Source of the DNA: an uncultured Corynebacterium sp.
GTDB taxonomy: Bacteria; Actinomycetota; Actinomycetes; Mycobacteriales; Mycobacteriaceae
Assembly (NCBI RefSeq): GCF_946221105.1
Contig: NZ_CAMICL010000001.1
Coordinates: forward strand, 1 to 64,000
Direction of reading: 5' to 3'
DNA length: 64,000 nucleotides
Shown: piece by piece, positions 8,734 through 16,987 of the stretch
Layout: every line of letters begins with the position of its first letter
How positions within the stretch are numbered: the first letter of the stretch is position 1
Notes under the pieces: generated by a model
The model's input: only the letters and a program-made list of their open reading frames with translations
Database searches by the model: none
What the model was told of the DNA's origin: nothing
Translations under genes and position numbers: made by a program

Positions 8734-9785
8734 TATTCGCCCTCGTGCGTCCAGTCGGAGACCGTGCCCACGTACTCCTCGATGAGGTCCTCCAGGGCGA
8801 CCACGCCGACAAGCTTGCCGTTGTCGTGCACCTCTGCCATGTGCGCGGAGCGGCGGTGCAGCTGGGCGAGGGCGTCGTCCATGGACTGGGTGGCCTCGAC
8901 AGTGCTCAGCGGGCGGATGCGCTTAAGTGAAACCCGCGGGTCGCCCTGCGGGAACTCCATGAGGTCGAGGATGTCTTTGACGTGGACGTAGCCCGCAAGC
9001 GAGCTGGCGTCGATGCGGACGGGGAAGCGGGAATAGCCGGTGTCTTGCACCGCTTGTTCGATGACGGAGAGGCGGATGCCGCGTGGGTCGTACGGGATGG
9101 CGGTGACCTGTGCGAGGGGAATCATGGCTTCCTTCAGCTGGCGGGAATCCTGGCGCAGCGCCTTGGCCAGGCGCACCGTCTCTTCGGCATCCAGGAGGCC
9201 CTCCTCGCGCGATTCCTGAATCATGGTGGCCAGTTGCTCCTGGTCCACGGTGGACTCCAGCTCATCGCGCTGCTCGATGCCGAACAGCTGCAGGGTTTTG
9301 CGCGCGACCCAGTTGAGGAACTCCAGCAGGGGTCGCGTGAGCTTCATCCACAGCGTCATCGCCGGCGTCAGCCACATGGCCATGCTCTCCGGGCCCGCAA
9401 TAGCCAAGTTTTTCGGCACCATCTCACCGAAGAGGATGTGCAGAAACGAAATGATAAGCAGGGCGATGACGAAGGCGACCGGGTGCAGCAGGTCAGCGGG
9501 CATGCCCAGGGCCGTAAAGGGAGCCTCGATGTAGGAGGCGATGGCGGGCTCGGCCACCTTGCCCAGAATCAGCGACGCCACGGTGATGCCGAACTGCGCG
9601 CCGGCGAGGTAGATCGAAAGGTGCTCGGTAGCGTAGAGCACGCCCTCAGCCTTGGTTTTGCCCTGCGCAACCAGGGACTCCAGGCGGTCCTTTCGCGAGG
9701 AGACTAGCGCGAACTCGACGGCCACGAAAAACGCGTTGGCGGCGAGCAGCGCGACGATCAGTAGGACAGCTAACCAGATACTCAC
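8733..9785 (-). CDS. CorC/HlyC-type (CNNM-like) membrane protein, DUF21 plus CBS
   Basis: The N-terminal ~180 residues form a DUF21 membrane domain with about four hydrophobic segments, including GITVASLILGKVAEPAI and the motif GEMVPKNLA. A pair of CBS domains follows (residues ~200–345). The C-terminal CorC/HlyC domain seen in longer relatives is missing. Such proteins take part in magnesium or cobalt efflux or membrane stress; 'hemolysin' is a historical name. It overlaps the next upstream paralogue by four bases (ATGA), so the pair are co-translated and may form a heteromer. Confidence 0.88.
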   Translation of the reverse strand: MSIWLAVLLIVALLAANAFFVAVEFALVSSRKDRLESLVAQGKTKAEGVLYATEHLSIYLAGAQFGITVASLILGKVAEPAIASYIEAPFTALGMPADLLHPVAFVIALLIISFLHILFGEMVPKNLAIAGPESMAMWLTPAMTLWMKLTRPLLEFLNWVARKTLQLFGIEQRDELESTVDQEQLATMIQESREEGLLDAEETVRLAKALRQDSRQLKEAMIPLAQVTAIPYDPRGIRLSVIEQAVQDTGYSRFPVRIDASSLAGYVHVKDILDLMEFPQGDPRVSLKRIRPLSTVEATQSMDDALAQLHRRSAHMAEVHDNGKLVGVVALEDLIEEYVGTVSDWTHEGE

Positions 9786-11176
9786 TTGGCGTCCACCGCC
9801 TCTCCTGCTTCTTGCTCGGGAGGAATAGGTCGCAGCAGTGCGCGGTCGATGCGGCGGCCGTCCATCTCGGAGACCTGCGCGAGCCAGTTGCCGGCGCCGC
9901 CGGACTGCAGCTCCTCCTTGAAGTTCGCCGCGGAAGCAGTGCGCAGCACAACCTCGTCACCAAGCTCGGGGATGCGCCCCAGCGTGGCCATGATCAGCCC
10001 GCCGAGGGTTTCGTAGGGGCCGTCCACGGCTGCGAAACCGGTGCGTTCCTCCAACTCGTCCAAGCGCACCAATCCTGCGACCTCCCAGGACGTGCCGAAG
10101 CGGGTGAAGTCCTTTTCGCTTTCCCGGTCGTCGTACTCGTCGTAGACCTCACCAAGGATTTCCTCGACGAGGTCCTCGATGGTCACCAACCCCTGGGTAC
10201 CGCCGTACTCGTCCGCCACCAGCACTACCTGGGATCCGGCGGAGCGGACGCGGTTGAGCACGGAGTCGCCGTCGAGCGTGCCCGGCACGAACGGCACACG
10301 ACGGGCAAGGGAGGCCAGCCTCGTTGTGGAACGCAACTCGTGCGGAACCGAAAAGGCGTCTTTGATGTGGACCACGCCGAGGGTGTCGTCCAAGTCGCCG
10401 CGGCGTACCGGGAAGCGGGAGTGGCCGGTTTCGCGCGCGAGGGTGATCAGGTCCGCGACCGTCTCGTCCGCATCCAAGGAGTCGATGGTGGAGCGCGGCG
10501 TCATCACCTCTTCGGCGGTGGTCTCGCCGAAGCGAAGCGAGCGGTCGATCACCGCCGCTGTCGCCGCGTCCAGGCCACCCGCCTCAGCGGAGTTGCGCAC
10601 CATCGCCCCCAACTCCTGGGAGGAACGGGCGGAGGCGAGCTCGTCGGCAGGCTCGATGCCCATCTTGCGCACGACCCAGTTCGCGGCGGTGTTGAGAAAC
10701 AGGATGAACGGCTTGGTTGCCGTGTTGAAGTAGTGCACCGGGCGCACCACGGCGCGGGCCGTGTTCAGCGGGTCCGTGATAGCGACGTTTTTCGGCACCA
10801 ACTCGCCGAAGACCATGGACAAAAACGTCGCCACAACCAGCGCGAGGACGAGCGCGACGGTGGTGGATGCGTTCGCGGAAAGACCGACAAGTTCCAGCGC
10901 CGGAGTAAAGAACTTGCCCAGCACCGGCTCCGCCAGGAAACCGGCGGCGAGGGTGGTCACCGTGATGCCCAACTGCGCGCCGGAAAGGACGAACGAGAGG
11001 TTTGCATGGTCGCGCGCAATCGCACGCGCCGTGCCGTCGCCGCGCTCTTTGACGTGAGTTTCAATCGTGGACCGCTCTAGGCCGGTCATGGCAAATTCGA
11101 TTGCGACGAAAAGCCCGGTCGACGCCGTGAGCACCACGAACGCCAGCAGGGCGAGAATGGATAAGAATATGTCCAT
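9782..11176 (-). CDS. CorC/HlyC-type (CNNM-like) membrane protein, DUF21, CBS and CorC domain
   Basis: Longer paralogue of the gene that follows it. It has a DUF21 membrane domain with FGELVPKNVAI, two CBS domains (residues ~205–330, including EVMTPRS and DEYGGTQGLVTIEDL) and a C-terminal CorC/HlyC domain (~350–440). The family is linked to divalent-cation efflux. It starts 17 bases after the stop of the DEAD-box helicase gene, so helicase, both membrane proteins and the 'glycosylase' may share one transcript. Confidence 0.9.
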   Translation of the reverse strand: MDIFLSILALLAFVVLTASTGLFVAIEFAMTGLERSTIETHVKERGDGTARAIARDHANLSFVLSGAQLGITVTTLAAGFLAEPVLGKFFTPALELVGLSANASTTVALVLALVVATFLSMVFGELVPKNVAITDPLNTARAVVRPVHYFNTATKPFILFLNTAANWVVRKMGIEPADELASARSSQELGAMVRNSAEAGGLDAATAAVIDRSLRFGETTAEEVMTPRSTIDSLDADETVADLITLARETGHSRFPVRRGDLDDTLGVVHIKDAFSVPHELRSTTRLASLARRVPFVPGTLDGDSVLNRVRSAGSQVVLVADEYGGTQGLVTIEDLVEEILGEVYDEYDDRESEKDFTRFGTSWEVAGLVRLDELEERTGFAAVDGPYETLGGLIMATLGRIPELGDEVVLRTASAANFKEELQSGGAGNWLAQVSEMDGRRIDRALLRPIPPEQEAGEAVDAK

Positions 11177-11193
11177 GGATGGTGGTCTGTGCC

Positions 11194-12504
11194 TTAGCGG
11201 CCGTTGCTCCTTCGACTTCGGTCTGAGCGGCGAGCGCGGCTGCGGTTGTTTCCGCCGCCGCGGTTAGCATTGCGGCTCCGGTTGCCGGAGGCAGCGGGCT
11301 TGTTGGTCCGCCGGGGCTGGCCCGGCGGAGGAAGTGGCGCGCCTTCCGGTTTGCGTGCACCGGTGATTGTAACCAAGGATTCCGACAGCGGAGCCACCCG
11401 AACCTCGGGCGCGTTAACGCCAGCCTTGCGCAAAAGCTGCGCAACTTCCTTGGTTTGGTCGTCCTTCACGAGTGTGACCACGGTGCCGGACGTGCCCGCG
11501 CGCGCCGTGCGGCCGGCTCGGTGCAGGTACGCCTTGTGCTCCGCGGGCGGGTCAACGTGCACGACCAGGGAGACGTCGTCGACGTCGATGCCGCGCGCGG
11601 CGATATCTGTCGCAACCAACACCGGGGTGGAGCCGTCGGCGAAGCCCTCCAGTGCGCGGGTACGCGCACCCTGGCCCTTGTCGCCGTGCAGGCCCTGGGC
11701 CTGGATGCCAGCGCGGCGCAGTTTCTTCACCTGGCGGTCCACACCGTGCTTCGTGCGCATAAACATGATCGTCTTGCCCTCACGCGCGGCGATCTGCAGG
11801 GCGATCTCGTTGCGCTCCTCGCGGCCGCCCACCAGGAGGCGGTAGTGGTCCATCGTGTCCACCGCGGCCTGCACTGGGGCGGTGGAGTGGGTCACGGGAT
11901 CGTGCATGTAGCGGGTGATGAGCTTTTCCACGTCCCCGTCGAGGGTGGCGGAAAACAGCAGGCGCTGGCCGTCTTTCGGTGTGCGGTCCAAAAGCTTGCG
12001 CACCTGCGGCAAAAAGCCCATGTCCGCCATTTGGTCCGCCTCGTCGAGCGCGGTGATCTCCACGGCGTCGAAGAAGAGTTTTTTCTGGTTGATCAGGTCC
12101 TCGGCCCGGCCGGGGGTGGCCACCAGCAGGTCCACCGGAGAGGCAAGGGAGCGGATGTGGTGGTTGATGTTCACTCCGCCCACGACGTCGAGCACGCGCA
12201 GACCCAGCGCGGCCGCCGGGTCCTCGAGGCGCTCGCGGATCTGGGCGGCAAGCTCACGCGTCGGCGCCAGCACCAGCCCGCGCGGGTGGCCCGGGGAGCT
12301 CGGCGCGCTGGCGAGGCGCGCCAGCATGGGCAGGCCGAACGTGAAGGTCTTGCCGGAGCCTGTCGGCCCGCGGCCGAGCACGTCCTGGCCGGCGAGCGCG
12401 TCGGGGATCGCCGCCTTTTGGATGGGGAAGGGCTCGGTGATGCCCTGCTTGCTCAAGACGTTGACAATGGCTCGGGGCAAACCGAGGTCGGCGAAAGTAG
12501 TCAT
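11194..12504 (-). CDS. DEAD-box RNA helicase (RhlE-like)
   Basis: All main helicase motifs are present: Q motif near GITEPFPIQ, Walker A GPTGSGKT, PTRELAAQI, TPGR, DEAD, SAT, and in the second domain GIDVDDVSLVVH and HRAGRTAR. A basic, Arg/Asn/Gly-rich tail of ~70 residues probably binds RNA. Members remodel rRNA or mRNA, often at low temperature. The last three residues before the stop are NGR. It is the first gene of a minus-strand group leading into the two CorC-like genes. Confidence 0.92.
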   Translation of the reverse strand: MTTFADLGLPRAIVNVLSKQGITEPFPIQKAAIPDALAGQDVLGRGPTGSGKTFTFGLPMLARLASAPSSPGHPRGLVLAPTRELAAQIRERLEDPAAALGLRVLDVVGGVNINHHIRSLASPVDLLVATPGRAEDLINQKKLFFDAVEITALDEADQMADMGFLPQVRKLLDRTPKDGQRLLFSATLDGDVEKLITRYMHDPVTHSTAPVQAAVDTMDHYRLLVGGREERNEIALQIAAREGKTIMFMRTKHGVDRQVKKLRRAGIQAQGLHGDKGQGARTRALEGFADGSTPVLVATDIAARGIDVDDVSLVVHVDPPAEHKAYLHRAGRTARAGTSGTVVTLVKDDQTKEVAQLLRKAGVNAPEVRVAPLSESLVTITGARKPEGAPLPPPGQPRRTNKPAASGNRSRNANRGGGNNRSRARRSDRSRRSNGR

Positions 12505-12547
12505 TCGGTGCAGTCTACGCGGTCAGGGGTACCCGGGAAAAGCCGAG

Positions 12548-14017
12548 CTAATAGCTTAGTTCCTCGCGCTCGCCGGACCAGGTGGTGTGGAACGTGCCCT
12601 CCATGTCCACGCGCTTGTACGTGTGGGCGCCGAAGAAGTCGCGCTGGCCCTGAATCAGGGCGGCCGGCAGGCGCTTGGTGCGCAGCGAGTCGTAGTAGGA
12701 CAGCGAGGAAGCGAACACCGGCACAGGCAGGCCCAGCTGGGTCGCGGCGACGACGACGCGGCGCCAGGAATCCACCAGCCCCTTTTCCAGCTCGTCCTTG
12801 AAATACGGGTCCAGCAGCAGCGATGGCAGCTCCGGGTCCTTTTCGTAGGCATCGGTGATGCGGTCCAGGAACTTCGCGCGGATGATGCAGCCGCCGCGCC
12901 AAATACGCGCCAGATCACCCGGCTTGATGTCCCAGTTGTGTTCCTGGGAGCCGGCGTTGATCTCGTCGAAGCCCTGTGCGTACGCCACCAGCTTGGAGGC
13001 GTAGAGCGCGCGTCGTACGTCTTCAATGAACGATTGCTTATCGACGCCTACGGTGTCCAACGTCGCCGTCTCACCCGCCGGCAAACCGATTTCCTGGGCC
13101 GCTTCGCGCTGCGCAAGGGCAGAAGACAACGCGCGGGCGAAGACGGCCTCGCCGATGGCCGTGGTGGGCACGCCGAGGTCCAGGGCCTCCTTGACCGTCC
13201 AGCGGCCGGTGCCCTTCTGGCCGGCCGCGTCCACGATGATGTCGATGAACGGCTTGCCGGTGCGCGCGTCCACCTGGCGCAGCACCTCAGCGGTGATTTC
13301 GATGAGGTAGGAATCCAGGTCGCCCTTGTTCCACTCCGTGAAGATGTCGGCGATCTCTGCGGGCTCAAGGCCCGCCGCATAACGCAGTAGGTGGTAGGCC
13401 TCTCCGATGACCTGCATGTCGGCGTACTCGATGCCGTTGTGCACCATTTTGACAAAGTGCCCGGCGCCGTCAGGGCCGATGTGGGTCACGCACGGGGTGC
13501 CGTCCACCTTCGCGGAGATGTCCTCCAGCAGCGGCCCGAGGGTCTCCCAGGACTCCGCCGGACCACCGGGCATGATGGACGGCCCGCGCAGCGCGCCCTC
13601 CTCGCCGCCGGAGATGCCAGCGCCGACGAAGTGGCGGCCGGCAGCGGCGACCTCGCGTTCGCGGCGGATGGTGTCGGTGAACAGGGCATTGCCGCCGTCG
13701 ATAATGATGTCGCCCTCATCCATCGCCTTCACGAGCTGGGCGATCACCGCATCCGTGGCGGCGCCGGCCTGGACCATAATCACGGCCTTGCGCGGGCGCG
13801 CCAGCGACGCGACAAACTCCTCGATCGTCTCGGCGGGAATAAAGTCGCCCTCGTGGCCGAACTCGTCGATCACCGCACGGGTCTTTTCCGGGGAGCGGTT
13901 GAAAATCGCCACCGTGTGGCCCTTGGAGGCGAAGTTACGGGCGAGGTTGGAGCCCATCACCGCCATACCGACAACACCGATTTGAGCAAGCTGGTCACCG
14001 TTGCGTGTAGCAGTCAT
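12548..14017 (-). CDS. gnd: 6-phosphogluconate dehydrogenase, decarboxylating
   Basis: Converts 6-phosphogluconate to ribulose 5-phosphate and CO2 with NADP in the oxidative pentose phosphate pathway. The N-terminal nucleotide-binding motif is GVVGMAVMGSNLARN. The substrate motif GAGISGGEEGA, catalytic lysine region HFVKMVHNGIEYADMQ, and C-terminal RGGCIIRAKFLD are all present. The product is 489 residues, the usual length. An upstream in-frame extension exists to 14149, but the ATG at 14017 begins the family N-terminus and the extension would overlap the divergent thioesterase gene. Confidence 0.96.
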   Translation of the reverse strand: MTATRNGDQLAQIGVVGMAVMGSNLARNFASKGHTVAIFNRSPEKTRAVIDEFGHEGDFIPAETIEEFVASLARPRKAVIMVQAGAATDAVIAQLVKAMDEGDIIIDGGNALFTDTIRREREVAAAGRHFVGAGISGGEEGALRGPSIMPGGPAESWETLGPLLEDISAKVDGTPCVTHIGPDGAGHFVKMVHNGIEYADMQVIGEAYHLLRYAAGLEPAEIADIFTEWNKGDLDSYLIEITAEVLRQVDARTGKPFIDIIVDAAGQKGTGRWTVKEALDLGVPTTAIGEAVFARALSSALAQREAAQEIGLPAGETATLDTVGVDKQSFIEDVRRALYASKLVAYAQGFDEINAGSQEHNWDIKPGDLARIWRGGCIIRAKFLDRITDAYEKDPELPSLLLDPYFKDELEKGLVDSWRRVVVAATQLGLPVPVFASSLSYYDSLRTKRLPAALIQGQRDFFGAHTYKRVDMEGTFHTTWSGEREELSY

Positions 14018-14069
14018 ACGCCGGATTCTACGCGGGGTGCATCCGCTCGCGCCCGTATGATTGGCCGCC

Positions 14070-14519
14070 ATGGACATGGAGAAGAATCTGCGCCTGTACC
14101 AAGAGGTCATCGAGGTCCCGCTGAGCAGCGAAGAGCTCGAGTACATCAACTCCGTCGAGTTCGACTTCGCCCAGACCCTCGGGCTGAAGCTGACCTACTG
14201 CTCCAAGGACCGCCTGGAAGGCGAACTTGAGGTGGAACAGCGCCACCTGCAGCCCACCGGCATCGTCAACGGCGGGCTCTACTGCGTGATCGGGGAGACG
14301 TTGGCATCTATCGCAGCGGTGGCCGCGAGCGGAAAGCCCGCGGTGGGGATGAGCAACTACACTGACCTGCTCGGCAGCGTGCGGGGAGGCCAGACGATTC
14401 GTGCGGTGGCCGAGCCCGTGCACGTCGGTAAGCGAACGCATCTTTGGCGAGTGGAGATGACCGCCGACGGCAAGCTGGCCGCCGTGACCAACCTGAAGCT
14501 GATGGTGCTAGAGGTCTAG
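14070..14519 (+). CDS. PaaI-family hotdog thioesterase
   Basis: A 149-residue hotdog-fold protein with the PaaI-type segments HLQPTGIVNGGLYCVIGET and VGKRTHLWRVEMT. Members hydrolyse acyl-CoA thioesters, often aromatic ones; the substrate is not visible here. An in-frame TTG at 14061 would add three residues. It is divergent from gnd, with about 50 bases between the starts, and convergent with corA, with no spacer. Confidence 0.85.
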   Translation: MDMEKNLRLYQEVIEVPLSSEELEYINSVEFDFAQTLGLKLTYCSKDRLEGELEVEQRHLQPTGIVNGGLYCVIGETLASIAAVAASGKPAVGMSNYTDLLGSVRGGQTIRAVAEPVHVGKRTHLWRVEMTADGKLAAVTNLKLMVLEV

Positions 14520-15590
14520 CTACAGCCAGTTGTTCTTGCGGAACCACCACCAGATCGCCGTGATCGCCGCGAACATGACCAGCAGCGCGGCCGGGTAGCC
14601 GTAGCGCCAACCCAGCTCCGGCATGACTTCGAAGTTCATGCCGTAGATACCGGCGATCAGCGTCGGCACGGCAGCCATCCCGACCACCGCAGAGATCGTG
14701 CGCATGTCCGAGTTCTGCTGCATGGTGATCTTTGCTACCGACGCATCAAGAAGCGACGTGAGACGCTCATCGAAGCCGGACAGGCGGTCGCTGACGATAG
14801 TGAAGTTGTCCTGCACGCAGCGGAAGTGGGTGCGCAACACCTTTCGCATGAAGTCCTTGTTGTTGGTCAAGCCATTGCGCAAGGCGGGAGCGAGTGGGTC
14901 GATGGCGTGGCGCATCTCCAAAATCTCACGCTTGTAGGTGTAGATCTTGTCGATGTTGATGTCCCGGCGCGGGGTGAACACCTCGTTTTCCAGCTCGTCC
15001 ACGTCGTTTTCCAACAGGTCGGTGACCTTGAGGTAGTTGTCCACCAAGTGGTCCGACACCGCCCAAGCAACAGCCGTGGGGCCGAGCACGGCCAGATCCT
15101 CCTCATCCTCGATCTTTGGGGTCAGATCTGGCAGGTGTGCGCCGTGGCGAATGGTGATGGCGAACTTCTCGCTGACAATCATCTGCACCTCGCCGGTGGA
15201 AATGATCTCGCGGGCGTCCGCGACCTCTTCATCGTCGCGGTAGGACACCGAACGCACGACCATGAATAGCTGCTCGTCGTGGCGCTCGATTTTAGGGCGC
15301 TGGTGAGCGTCCACAACGTCGTCGACCACGAGGTCTTCGATGTCGAAGATCTCCGCGATCTTTTCCATCTGCTCCGTAGACGGCTCTTTCAGGCTGAGCC
15401 ACACGAAGGCATTTTCGTAGCGCTCTACAACCTCCAGCGCATGGGCCATGCGCACATTGCCAGGCTGGCGCTTGCCGTCCACGAACACGCGGCAGAAGTC
15501 GATTTGGCGTTCGAGGGGGACCGGAATGCTGCGCGTGGGGGGCTGTACCTTCTTTGGACGTTGCCCCGGCATTGGGATACGAGGCGGCAT
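14520..15590 (-). CDS. corA: magnesium/cobalt transporter CorA
   Basis: CorA forms a pentameric divalent-cation channel in the inner membrane. The signature YGMNF lies at the end of the first of two C-terminal membrane helices, followed by a loop with MPELGW and the second helix ending in basic residues. The large N-terminal cytoplasmic domain (~290 residues) is typical. The first ~30 residues are Pro/Arg-rich and may be disordered. Length 356 residues is normal. The gene is followed convergently by the thioesterase and preceded by a repeat-rich spacer. Confidence 0.95.
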   Translation of the reverse strand: MPPRIPMPGQRPKKVQPPTRSIPVPLERQIDFCRVFVDGKRQPGNVRMAHALEVVERYENAFVWLSLKEPSTEQMEKIAEIFDIEDLVVDDVVDAHQRPKIERHDEQLFMVVRSVSYRDDEEVADAREIISTGEVQMIVSEKFAITIRHGAHLPDLTPKIEDEEDLAVLGPTAVAWAVSDHLVDNYLKVTDLLENDVDELENEVFTPRRDINIDKIYTYKREILEMRHAIDPLAPALRNGLTNNKDFMRKVLRTHFRCVQDNFTIVSDRLSGFDERLTSLLDASVAKITMQQNSDMRTISAVVGMAAVPTLIAGIYGMNFEVMPELGWRYGYPAALLVMFAAITAIWWWFRKNNWL

Positions 15591-15696
15591 AGCTTCAAGC
15601 CCCCTTTCACTGGTACGAGGGGCTCGAGGCTTGAAGCGTTCGCCCCTGTGCGGCGGGAGAGCGCGCTGCGGGGCGCGCCGGTCAACTTAGGTGATA

Positions 15697-15803
15697 TTAC
15701 GCGCTAACGGGCGGTTGTCTAACGGGCGGTTGTCTAACGGGGGTGCAAAACTGCACAACCCCGTTTCCGACAACCGCCCTTAATGCGGGTTAGCGCGTGG
15801 TAA
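15697..15803. repeat. tandem plus inverted repeats between corA and pflA
   Basis: TAACGGGCGGTTGTC occurs twice head to tail (15705–15719, 15720–15734). GACAACCGCCC at 15769–15779 is complementary to both copies. Between them AACGGGG/CCCCGTT with TGCA/TGCA forms an inner hairpin. Outside, GCGCTAAC (15701–15708) pairs with GTTAGCGC (15789–15796), and the flanks extend it. The element can form two alternative long stems. It sits beyond the pflA stop and upstream of corA, so it may end the PFL transcript or be a structured repeat. Confidence 0.65.
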
Positions 15804-15811
15804 GAACCTCG

Positions 15812-16687
15812 CTAGAACACGTTCAGACCGCGACTGCGGAAGATCTCGCGGACGTGTTCCACGGACTCCGGCGACGGAGGAGAGACCCCCTTGAGCTCGT
15901 AGTCCATGCCAATGCGGTTCCATTTGTCCTCGCCCATGTTGTGGAAGGGGAGGACCTCAACGCGCTCCACGGTGCCCTTCCAGCGTGCGACAATGTCGGC
16001 CACGGCCTGCACATTGTCCTCGCTGTCCGTCAGGCCGGGCACAAGCACGAAGCGGATCCACACCGATTTGCCCTTTTCGTGCAGCCGGTCGCCGAAGTCG
16101 ATCGTCGGCTGCAGCTGGCGCGCGGTGACATTCTCGTACGTATCGGGCAGACCCGACTTCACGTCCAGCAGGAACAGATCGATGTTGTCCAGGTCCTCGT
16201 CCGTCAGGCGGGAGCCGAGGAATCCGGAGGTGTCGATCGTGGTGTGCACACCAGCGTCGTGGACTGCCTTGAGCAGGCGACGAGTGAACGCGATCTGGAA
16301 TAGCGGCTCACCGCCGGAGAGGGTCAGTCCGCCACCAGAGGCGTTGAACACCGGCTTGTAGCGAAGCACGCGGCGCACGACATCGTCGATTTGCTCGAGC
16401 GTGCCGTCCTTCATTTCCATCGTGTCCGGGTTGTGGCAGTACTTGCACCGCAGCGGGCAACCGGACAAGAAGATGGTCATCCGGGTGCCGGGGCCGTCGA
16501 CAGCTGTGACCAGCTCCCACGAGTGGATAAGACCAATCTCGCCTGTGCGGCGGGCCTCAAACAGCTCGGGGCGGGTGATCTCAAGGTCGTCGGTGGACAG
16601 TCCGCCTAAACCGGCAGCGACGCCGCGCACGCGCTCGCCCTGTTCGGGCGCAAGCGTGACGACGCCGCTAGTTCCGTCCTGCGCCAT
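15812..16687 (-). CDS. pflA: pyruvate formate-lyase-activating enzyme (radical SAM)
   Basis: Uses S-adenosylmethionine and a 4Fe-4S cluster to create the glycyl radical on PFL. The radical SAM motif is in GCPLRCKYCHNPDT (CxxxCxxC). TLSGGEPLFQ and the DTSGFL segment follow, as expected. An N-terminal extension of about 40 residues precedes the usual start of the family (around IGLIHSWE) and has no motif I recognise. The product is 291 residues against about 246 in E. coli. It starts three bases after the small glycyl-radical gene and is the last gene of the PFL operon. Sensitive to oxygen by mechanism. Confidence 0.93.
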   Translation of the reverse strand: MAQDGTSGVVTLAPEQGERVRGVAAGLGGLSTDDLEITRPELFEARRTGEIGLIHSWELVTAVDGPGTRMTIFLSGCPLRCKYCHNPDTMEMKDGTLEQIDDVVRRVLRYKPVFNASGGGLTLSGGEPLFQIAFTRRLLKAVHDAGVHTTIDTSGFLGSRLTDEDLDNIDLFLLDVKSGLPDTYENVTARQLQPTIDFGDRLHEKGKSVWIRFVLVPGLTDSEDNVQAVADIVARWKGTVERVEVLPFHNMGEDKWNRIGMDYELKGVSPPSPESVEHVREIFRSRGLNVF

Positions 16688-16690
16688 ATG

Positions 16691-16942
16691 TTAAGCGCCC
16701 TGGTGGAAGGTACGGGAGATGACGTCGCGCTGCTGCTCCTTCGTCAGCTTGACGAAGTTGACGGCGTAGCCGGAGACGCGAACGGTGAGGTTCGGGTAGT
16801 TCTCCGGGTGCTCCATAGCGTCCTCCAGCGTGGACTCGTCCAGCACGTTGATGTTGGCGTGGTACAGGCCGGAGTCCATGTTGTTAGCGGAGCGGGAAGC
16901 CTTCATGGAAGCGAGGCGCTCGTCGAAAGTAGGGGTGGTCAT
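16691..16942 (-). CDS. separate glycyl-radical domain of pyruvate formate-lyase (GrcA-like)
   Basis: The 83-residue product holds the PFL C-terminal glycyl-radical motif RVSGYAV, with Gly58 in the position of E. coli Gly734, and ends with LTKEQQRDVISRTF, which closely matches the end of PFL and of the spare-part protein GrcA/YfiD. The upstream large gene lacks this domain, so this protein must carry the radical. It has its own ribosome binding site (AAGGAG, 7 bases before ATG). It is in the same frame as the large gene, separated by that gene's TAA and a further 45 bases. Residues 1–24 have no clear counterpart. See the finding on the split enzyme. Confidence 0.9.
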   Translation of the reverse strand: MTTPTFDERLASMKASRSANNMDSGLYHANINVLDESTLEDAMEHPENYPNLTVRVSGYAVNFVKLTKEQQRDVISRTFHQGA

Positions 16943-16987
16943 GATGTTTTCTCCTTCAGAGTGAAAAGGTGGATGGGGAAGTCTGGG

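Noticed and set aside
12548..14149. Extended start of gnd to 14149
   Set aside because: The additional 44 residues have no similarity to the family and would overlap the start region of the divergent thioesterase.
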